This document shows, one piece after another, positions 57,623 to 64,000 of a stretch of 64,000 nucleotides of DNA. The stretch's first letter is position 1, and each line of letters opens with the position of its first letter. The notes under the pieces are model-generated. The model searched no databases and was not told the DNA's origin. It saw only the letters and a list, made by a program, of their open reading frames with translations. Source of the stretch: Aporrectodea caliginosa (taxonomy: Eukaryota > Annelida > Clitellata > Crassiclitellata > Lumbricidae); the NCBI GenBank assembly GCA_020284085.1, contig JACEVL010000418.1, positions 102,501 through 166,500 on the forward strand, in the 5' to 3' direction. Made by a program: the position numbers and the translations under genes.

Positions 57623-57943
57623 GGACGACAAGTAGTTTGGAGCCTGTCCTGTTGGTACTGTTTGCACACTCGGCGATGTATAGCCCAGCAGTTGAAATAG
57701 GACCTCCATACGGAGTCGTTGTTGCATTAAATATTACCAGACCACTTTGATTAGGATAGAAGAGTCCAGACAATGAAGAATCTCTGCTACCGTCGAAACC
57801 CTGGATCGTGTAACTATTGAACTCATCAGAAGTTGGAATACTTATCCACCTTACGTTGTCATTGTCAGTTATTAGAATCACTAGTATGTTCTGGTATCCT
57901 TCGTAAACCGCCAAATTCTTCATATTCGGTAAGCACACTGGAC
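57623..57943 (-). CDS. Ig1 exon, class B, module 1
   Basis: This V-set-like domain has 107 codons, phase 1-1. It opens PVCLPNMKNLAVYEG, has a C-strand Trp (VRWISIP), a conserved YPNQSGLVIFNAT stretch, and an F-strand-like STAGLYIAEC followed by a G-strand TGSKLLVVR. Only two Cys are visible, near the start and in the F strand, so the disulfide pattern differs from a textbook V-set domain. There are at least four N-glycosylation sequons (NQS, NAT, NST, NRT). The donor is C|GTGAGT and the acceptor follows a T-rich tract ending AAAG. It is closest to the module 4 Ig1 exon. The family assignment is by fold pattern only. Confidence 0.8.
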
Positions 57944-58819
57944 CTTTAAAAAAAGACAGCATAATGATGAATGACTAGAACTCCTTTACAGAAACTCTGG
58001 TCTTGAACTATTGCCGTTTATCAATAGAACCTCGAGTTATAAGATATAAGATTTTCTATTTACACTTCTTGCAATATATCTGTCAAATAAGTGCAATTGA
58101 TCTAAAAGAGATGTCATCTCCTTAAAGGTTGGCTGGTTTCTAGAAAAATAATTAAGTTATTAAAATTGGCGTTTGTTCGAATTTCATAATTAGAATAACA
58201 ATTACAATTGTTCAAAGCAAATTACTCAGAATTAGTATTAACACTCTTCTAATTAATTAGAATTAGTTGCTGATGAACGGGTTACAAGAATGAGCGGTTA
58301 CAAAATAGACTGGTACCCCTCTGCCAAACAGCATACATTGACTAATACGATAGCATTTTATGTATTCAGGAAGTCTTTAGCAATTCTTCCGTCGCACTTA
58401 CGTTAGGCCTACTCATAACTTAGTCAGTTAAATTCAAATAAATTCCGATGAAATTTCTGACAACTAATATGCCTAAATCACCATCGATTCCGTGATGTCG
58501 AGAATGGACACTCATGATAAACACTGATCGAAGCAGGAGAAATACAATGAAAAGAAATTTGTTCATAAGGTTAAGCAGCATTCAAACGGATATATACCTG
58601 GTAATATATAAAAATGCGTGAGTTCACTTGCACACAGGACTTAAAATGACGGATCGTGAACAACAATAAACACACAACTTTGATGGCCACATCAATACGT
58701 GTTCGGCTGCATTATTCATATTTTTTAATGAACGAATAGCAGCTATATTTCTTGTTAACTAAAATATGCTTTAGAATCAACAATTAGATGTAAAAATGAC
58801 CGTTGATAGCCATAATTAC
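57944..58819. repeat. Intron block shared with modules 3 and 4
   Basis: Begins gaatgactagaactcctttac, as at 22.91 and 32.60 kb. It contains an AATTAG-rich part at 58.14-58.27, then gactaata-gagcattttat-gtattcagg, as at 34.33 kb. Confidence 0.75.
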
Positions 58820-61800
58820 CTGAAGTTGTCACAGTTGTCCCAGGAGATAAGTTCGGTGGCGGAGTAGTACTTCCTGTCGACGTAGAAGTAGTAGTTCCTG
58901 TGGACGGAGGAGTAGTTGTCGGTGGAGTAGTAGTTCCTGTCGACGGAGGAGAAGTGGTCGATGGAGTAGTAGTTCCTGTCGATGGAGAAGTAGTTGTGGG
59001 TGGAGTAGTAGTTCCCGTGGACGGAGGAGTAGTGGTAGGTGGTGTAGTAGTTCCCGTGGACGGAGGAGTAGTGGTAGGTGGTGTAGTAGTTCCTGTGGAC
59101 GGAGGAGTAGTTGTCTGTGTAGTCGTGGTTCCTGTAGATGGAGGAGTAGTTGTCTGGTAGTGTAGTAGTTCCTGTGGATGGAGGAGTAGTTGTCTGTGTA
59201 GTCGTTGTTCCTGTAGTTGGAGGAGTAGTTGTCTGTGTAGTCGTGGTTCCTGTAGTTGGAGGAGTAGTTGTCTGTGTAGTCGTGGTTCCTGTAGTTGGAG
59301 GAGTAGTTGTCTGTGTAGTCGTGGTTCCTGTAGTTGGAGGAGTAGTTGTCTGTGTAGTCGTGGTTCCTGTAGGTGGAGGAGTAGTTGTCTGTGTAGTCGT
59401 GGTTCCTGTAGTTGGAGGAGTAGTTGTTTGTGTAGTCGTTGTTCCTGTAGTTGGAGGAGTAGTTGTCTGTGTAGTCGTGGTTCCTGTAGATGGAGGAGTA
59501 GTTGTTTGTGTAGCTGTGGTTCCTGTCGATGGAGGAGTAGTTGTCTGTGTAGTCGTGGTTCCTGTAGATGGAGGAGTAGTTGTCTGTGTAGTCGTGGTTC
59601 CTGTAGTTGGAGGAGTAGTTGTCTGTGTAGTCGTTGTTCCTGTAGTTGGAGTAGTAGTTGTTTGTGTAGTCGTGGTTCCTGTAGATGTAGGAGTAGTTGT
59701 CTGTGTAGTCGTGGTTCCTGAAGTTGGAGGAGTAGTTGTCTGTGTAGTCGTTGTACCTGTAGTTGGAGTAGAAGTTGTCTGTGTAGTCGTGGTTCCTGTA
59801 GATGAAGAAGTAGTTGTCTGTGTAGTCGTGGTTCCTGTCGACGGAGGAGTAGTTGTCTGTGTAGTCGTGGTTCCTGAAGTTGGAGGAGTAGTTGTCTGTG
59901 TAGTCGTGGTTCCTGAAGTTGGAGGAGTAGATGTCTGTGTAGTCGTTGTTCCTGTAGATGGAGGAGTAGTTGTCTGTGTAGTCGTGGTTCCTGTAGATGG
60001 AGTAGTAGTTGTCTGTGTAGTCGTTGTTTCTGTAGATGGAGAAGTAGTTGTCTGTGTAGTCGTGGTTCCTGTAGTTGTAGAAGTAGATGTAGATGGTGTA
60101 GTAGTTGTCTGTGTACTACACGTCAGACTACACGTCTTTGTAGTCGTGGTTCCTGTAGATGAAGTAGTAGTTGTCTGTGTAGTCGTTGTTTCTGTAGATG
60201 GAGAAGTAGTTGTCTGTGTAATCGTGGTTCCTGTAATTGTAGAAGTAGATGTAGAAGGAGTAGTAGTTGTCTGTGTACTACACGTCAGAATACACCTTTT
60301 TGTAGGCGTTGTTCCTGTAGATGGAGGAGTAGTTGTCTGTGTAGTCGTGGTTCCTGTAGATGAAGGAGTAGTTGTCTGTGTAGTCGTGGTTCCTGTAGAT
60401 GAAGGAGTAGTTGTCTGTGTAGTCGTAGTTCCTGAAGATAGAGGAGTAGTTGTCTGTGTAGTCGTGGTTCCTGTAGATGGAGGAGTAGTTGTCTGTGTAG
60501 TCGTGGTTCCTGTAGATGAAGGAGTAGTTGTCTGTGTAGTCGTGGTTCCTGTAGATGAAGGAGTAGTTGTCTGTGTAGTCGTGGTTCCTGTAGATGAAGG
60601 AGTAGTTGTCTGTGTAGTCGTAGTTCCTGTAGATGGAGGAGTAGTTGTCTGTGTAGTCGTGGTTCCTGTAGATGAAGGAGTAGTTGTCTGTGTAGTCGTG
60701 GTTCCTGTAGATGAAGGAGTAGTTGTCTGTGTAGTCGTGGTTCCTGTAGATGAAGGAGTAGTTGTCTGTGTAGTCGTGGTTCCTGTAGATGGAGGAGTAG
60801 TTGTCTGTGTAGTCGTGGTTCCTGTAGATGGAGGAGTAGTTGTCTGTGTAGTCGTGGTTCCTGTAGATGGAGGAGTAGTTGTCTGTGTAGTCGTGGTTCC
60901 TGTAGATGGAGGAGTAGTTGTCTGTGTAGTCGTGGTTCCTGTAGATGGAGGAGTAGTTGTCTGTGTAGTCGTGGTTCCTGTAGATGGAGAAGTAGTTGTC
61001 TGTGTTGTCGTTGTTCCTGTAGATGGAGGAGTAGTTGTCTGTGTAGTCGTTGTTCCTGTAGATGGAGGAGTAGTTGTCTGTGTAGTCGTGGTTCCTGTAG
61101 ATGGAGGAGTAGTTGTCTGTGTAGTCGTGGTTCCTGTAGTTGGAGGAGTAGTTGTCTGTGTAGTCGTGGTTCCTGTAGTTGGAGGAGTAGTTGTCTGTGT
61201 AGTCGTGGTTCCTGTAGATGGAGGAGTAGTTGTCTGTGTAGTCGTTGTTCCTGTAGATGGAGGAGTAGTTGTCTGTGTAGTCGTGGTTCCTGTAGATGGA
61301 GGAGTAGTTGTCTGTGTAGTCGTGGTTCCTGTAGATGGAGGAGTAGTTGTCTGTGTAGTCGTGGTTCCTGTAGATGGAGGAGTAGTTGTCTGTGTAGTCG
61401 TGGTTCCTGTAGATGGAGGAGTAGTTGTCTGTGTAGTCGTGGTTCCTGTAGATGGAGGAGTAGTTGTCTGTGTAGTCGTGGTTCCTGTAGATGGAGGAGT
61501 AGTTGTCTGTGTAGTCGTGGTTCCTGTAGATGGAGGAGTAGTTGTCTGTGTAGTCGTTGTTCCTGTAGATGGAGGAGTAGTTGTCTGTGTAGTCGTTGTT
61601 TTTGTAGATGGAGCTGTAGTTGTTTGTGTATTCGTGGTTCCTGTAGATGGAGGAGTAGTTGTCTGTGTAGTCGTGGTTCCTGTAGTTGGAGGAGTAGTTG
61701 TCTGTGTAGTCGTGGTTCCTGTAGTTGGAGGAGTAGTTGTCTGTGTAGTCGTGGTTCCTGTAGATGGAGGAGTAGTTGTCTGTGTAGTCGTTGTTCCTGT

Positions 61801-62915
61801 AGATGGAGGAGTAGTTGTCTGTGTAGTCGTGGTTCCTGTAGATGGAGGAGTAGTTGTCTGTGTAGTCGTGGTTCCTGTAGATGGAGGAGTAGTTGTCTGT
61901 GTAGTCGTGGTTCCTGTAGTTGGAGGAGTAGTTGTCTGTGTAGTCGTTGTTCCTGTAGATGGAGGAGTAGTTGTCTGTGTAGTCGTTGTTTTTGTAGATG
62001 GAGCTGTAGTTGTCTGTGTAGTCGTGGTTCCTGTAGATGGAGGAGTAGTTGTCTGTGTAGTCGTGGTTCCTGTAGTTGGAGGAGTAGTTGTCTGTGTAGT
62101 CGTGGTTCCTGTAGTTGGAGGAGTAGTTGTCTGTGTAGTCGTGGTTCCTGTAGTTGGAGGAGTAGTTGTCTGTGTAGTCGTGGTTCCTGTAGTTGGAGGA
62201 GTAGTTGTCTGTGTAGTCGTGGTTCCTGTAGTTGGAGGAGTAGTTGTCTGTGTAGTCGTGGTTTCTGTAGATGGAGGAGTAGTTGTCTGTGTAGTCGTGG
62301 TTCCTGTAGTTGGAGGAGTAGTTGTCTGTGTAGTCGTTGTTCCTGTAGATGGAGGAGTAGTTGTCTGTGTAGTCGTTGTTTTTGTAGATGGAGGAGTAGT
62401 TGTCTGTGTAGTCGTGGTTCCTGTAGATGGAGGAGTAGTTGTCTGTGTAGTCGTGGTTCCTGTAGTTGGAGGAGTAGTTGTCTGTGTAGTCGTGGTTCCT
62501 GTAGTTGGAGGAGTAGTTGTCTGTGTAGTCGTGGTTCCTGTAGTTGGAGGAGTAGTTGTCTGTGTAGTCGTGGTTCCTGTAGTTGGAGGAGTAGTTGTCT
62601 GTGTAGTCGTTGTTCCTGTAGATGGAGGAGTAGTTGTCTGTGTAGTCGTTGTTCCTGTAGTTGGGGGAGTAGTTGTCTGTGTAGTCGTGGTTCCTGTAGA
62701 TGAAGGAGTAGTTGTCGGTGCGTGACTAGTTTCTGTTAACGGCGGGGTCTCTGTAATCGTTGGAAGAGTGGTTGTTGTCGATTGAAAAGTTGTCGTTGTC
62801 AGTGATGAAAGAAGGGTGGAGGTTGCTGTCTGTTGTGTAGTTGTAGTCTGCAGCCGAGTTGTTGTCGTTGTCTGAGGCGTCGTTGCTGTTTCTGTAGTTG
62901 TTGCGATTGGACATG
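58820..62915 (-). CDS. Mucin-like Thr/Pro repeat exon, module 1
   Basis: The exon enters in phase 1 with CPIATTTETATT, a unique Thr/Gln-rich lead of about 70 residues. It then holds roughly 85-90 copies of a 13-residue unit, consensus STGTTTTQTTTPP (39 nt), expected to be a dense O-glycan stalk. The last ten or so units nearest the donor are of the TTTPPTTT type found in modules 2-4. It ends TTVTTSG before GTAATT. The Thr frame has no ATG, so a start-based search misses it. Two islands at about 60.12 and 60.28 kb carry Cys-x3-Cys. The length of 4096 nt is one more than a multiple of three. An extra base near 59155, at the junction of the two repeat types, shifts the frame for the last third of a kilobase, so as assembled the exon does not join Ig1 in frame. 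Assembly error, allele-specific break or alternative splicing are all possible. Confidence 0.7.
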
Positions 62916-62974
62916 CTGAAGAAGTATAATCATGGCGATTGTTGACTATTTATATTTTGTTTCCTTTCAAAATT

Positions 62975-63070
62975 ATTCTCTGAGAGAGAGAGACAGAGAG
63001 AGACAGAGACTGACAGACAGACAGACAGAGACCGACAGACAGACAGAGACTGAGAGACGGATGTAGGGAG
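62975..63070. repeat. GAGA/GACA-rich tract
   Basis: Imperfect gagacagagag and gacagacagaca runs in the intron upstream (minus strand) of the module 1 mucin exon. Confidence 0.85.
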
Positions 63071-63464
63071 AGGTACAGCCAGAGACATGGAAAGAAACAT
63101 AGACTGTGACAAGGACAGAGAGGGAGAGTCATTAAATAAGTAAATGACGTGTATTTTTATTAATAGGGGATTGACAACAGTATTGCTGTAAACTTGGGCC
63201 TCTCTTTTTGATACGCACTGGACACAATGGACAGCTTGAATATTATTGTGCTACGCACGGCAGATAGACACTTGGGTAACATATCGAAGTTTAACCAATA
63301 TATCATTTCATGGGTGGATTGCTTCATTGGCTGCTTATTTTCTTTCGCAAATATTACCGCACTGCAGACCGCAACACCTGGAATATTGTGCATCACTTTC
63401 GAAAGACTCAGTAAAATCAATGCTAAAACGTGTTCAATGATTCGATTTTTAATGCAAAACTAAC

Positions 63465-63782
63465 CTTCTGTTGAGCAAGATTCATTGAACTCCGGCGCAT
63501 TTCTTGCGACCCATGCAAATTGGATGTCAGTTGGTGCAGCAAAAGTCAGTTCGCATGTATAGTTCTCAGGAGAGCCACTGTTGGTTGTGATGGTTGATTC
63601 TGCATAGAACAACCCTGCAACCCTCGTCCTCGGAAGCGTATACGATGCCAAGTAGGCTCCATTTAGTTTCCAGGTTACAATCGGATAGATCGGATGAAGG
63701 GAGCTGTCAGCGTAAGTGACATTGCACGACACATTGGATGCAGATGAACTTATCGAAATACATGAACACTGTGGACCAGTGC
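63465..63782 (-). CDS. Ig2 exon, class A (upstream-most exon in window)
   Basis: This is an Ig-like domain of 106 codons, phase 1-1. It opens with a Gly-Pro-Gln-Cys-Ser-Cys segment, followed by a B-strand Cys (NVSC), the C-strand Trp (VTWKLNG), the F-strand NYTC and a final ESC. That gives the canonical Ig Cys-Trp-Cys core plus an extra Cys-x-Cys and C-terminal Cys. The acceptor is a TTACAG on the minus strand and the donor is GTTAGT after GAAG. It is nearly identical to the module 2 Ig2 exon at 38793-39110, with only a few residue changes. The intron on its 5' side up to 64000 also matches the module 2 Ig1-Ig2 intron, so a class A Ig1 exon is expected just beyond the window. Confidence 0.8.
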
Positions 63783-64000
63783 CTGTAAGATAAAATGTTT
63801 TTACACGATAGGCAACCGTTGTCTATTTAATATGCTTTTAAACGATTTGTGCTGATTCTTTCGACCAATGCAAGACAGTGTAGTGGATGGCTTGACTGTT
63901 TAAATCATATTAATGTGAGTTGTTTTAATATTCTACACTAACGATGGAATAGTTGAAAACATTTTGAAGCGCACATACTTGTGTAAATTTAATATTTCAA

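Noticed and set aside
59150..62725. Plus-strand open frame of about 1190 codons (VVCVVVVPVDGG repeats)
   Set aside because: It is the antisense of the module 1 mucin repeat. A 39-nt unit without stops stays open automatically, and the minus strand has the splice sites and Thr/Pro sense.
63227..63463. Plus-strand frame (GCLFSFANITALQTATPGIL, ITFERLSKI) faintly like a GPCR third helix with an ERL motif
   Set aside because: A single short match without other helices, inside a gene intron on the opposite strand. Probably chance.

Overview
Eukaryotic, intron-rich, AT-leaning DNA crowded with animal-type transposons: non-LTR retrotransposon ends with an LHWLP signature, hAT, piggyBac, Tc1/mariner, a Helitron, a Ty3/gypsy fragment and many microsatellites. 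This suggests a marine invertebrate metazoan. A deuterostome is plausible, but I cannot fix the phylum from sequence alone.

The backbone is one minus-strand gene, or a gene array, running from beyond the right edge (5' side) to about 8.84 kb. I defined 19 coding exons by splice sites. All have AG acceptors and GT donors, all are phase 1 in and phase 1 out, and they repeat in a fixed order: mucin-like Thr/Pro exon, Ig-like domain type 1 (Ig1), Ig-like domain type 2 (Ig2). In transcription order: Ig2 (63.5 kb); module 1: mucin 62.9-58.8, Ig1 57.6, Ig2 55.8; module 2: mucin 50.7-45.5, Ig1 39.3, Ig2 38.8; module 3: mucin 38.1-35.5, Ig1 32.2, Ig2 30.3; module 4: mucin 27.0-25.5, Ig1 22.1, Ig2 20.2; module 5: mucin 17.2-17.0, Ig1 14.9, Ig2 13.1; module 6: mucin 12.0-11.7, Ig1 10.3, Ig2 8.8, the last with an in-frame stop. 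About 18 kb is coding, of which about 13.8 kb is mucin repeat. No leader, transmembrane or cytoplasmic exon was recognised. The product looks like a very long, heavily glycosylated extracellular Ig/mucin protein. A role in recognition or adhesion is inference only.

The modules are duplicates of different ages. Class A (the 63.5 kb Ig2 and module 2), class B (modules 1, 3, 4), C (module 5) and D (module 6) differ in exon length, sequence and flanking introns. The A-B pair appears to have been duplicated as a unit, and the module 4 mucin exon has hybrid ends that point to unequal exchange inside the repeats. The mucin repeat (39 nt, 13 aa) is free of stops in all three sense frames. Small indels move the frame about inside exons, and two of the six mucin exons (modules 1 and 3) have lengths that break the frame as assembled.

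Region 1-8.8 kb lies 3' of the recognised exons and is mostly mobile DNA. It includes a 1.55 kb hAT-like element with a perfect 8-bp target duplication that carries a two-exon reading frame with an OTU-protease-like motif. The introns hold nested transposons, among them a retrotransposon inside a piggyBac copy, a piggyBac derivative inside a long foldback element, and a MITE inside a retrotransposon. No rRNA, tRNA or CRISPR was seen, and no promoter could be placed.
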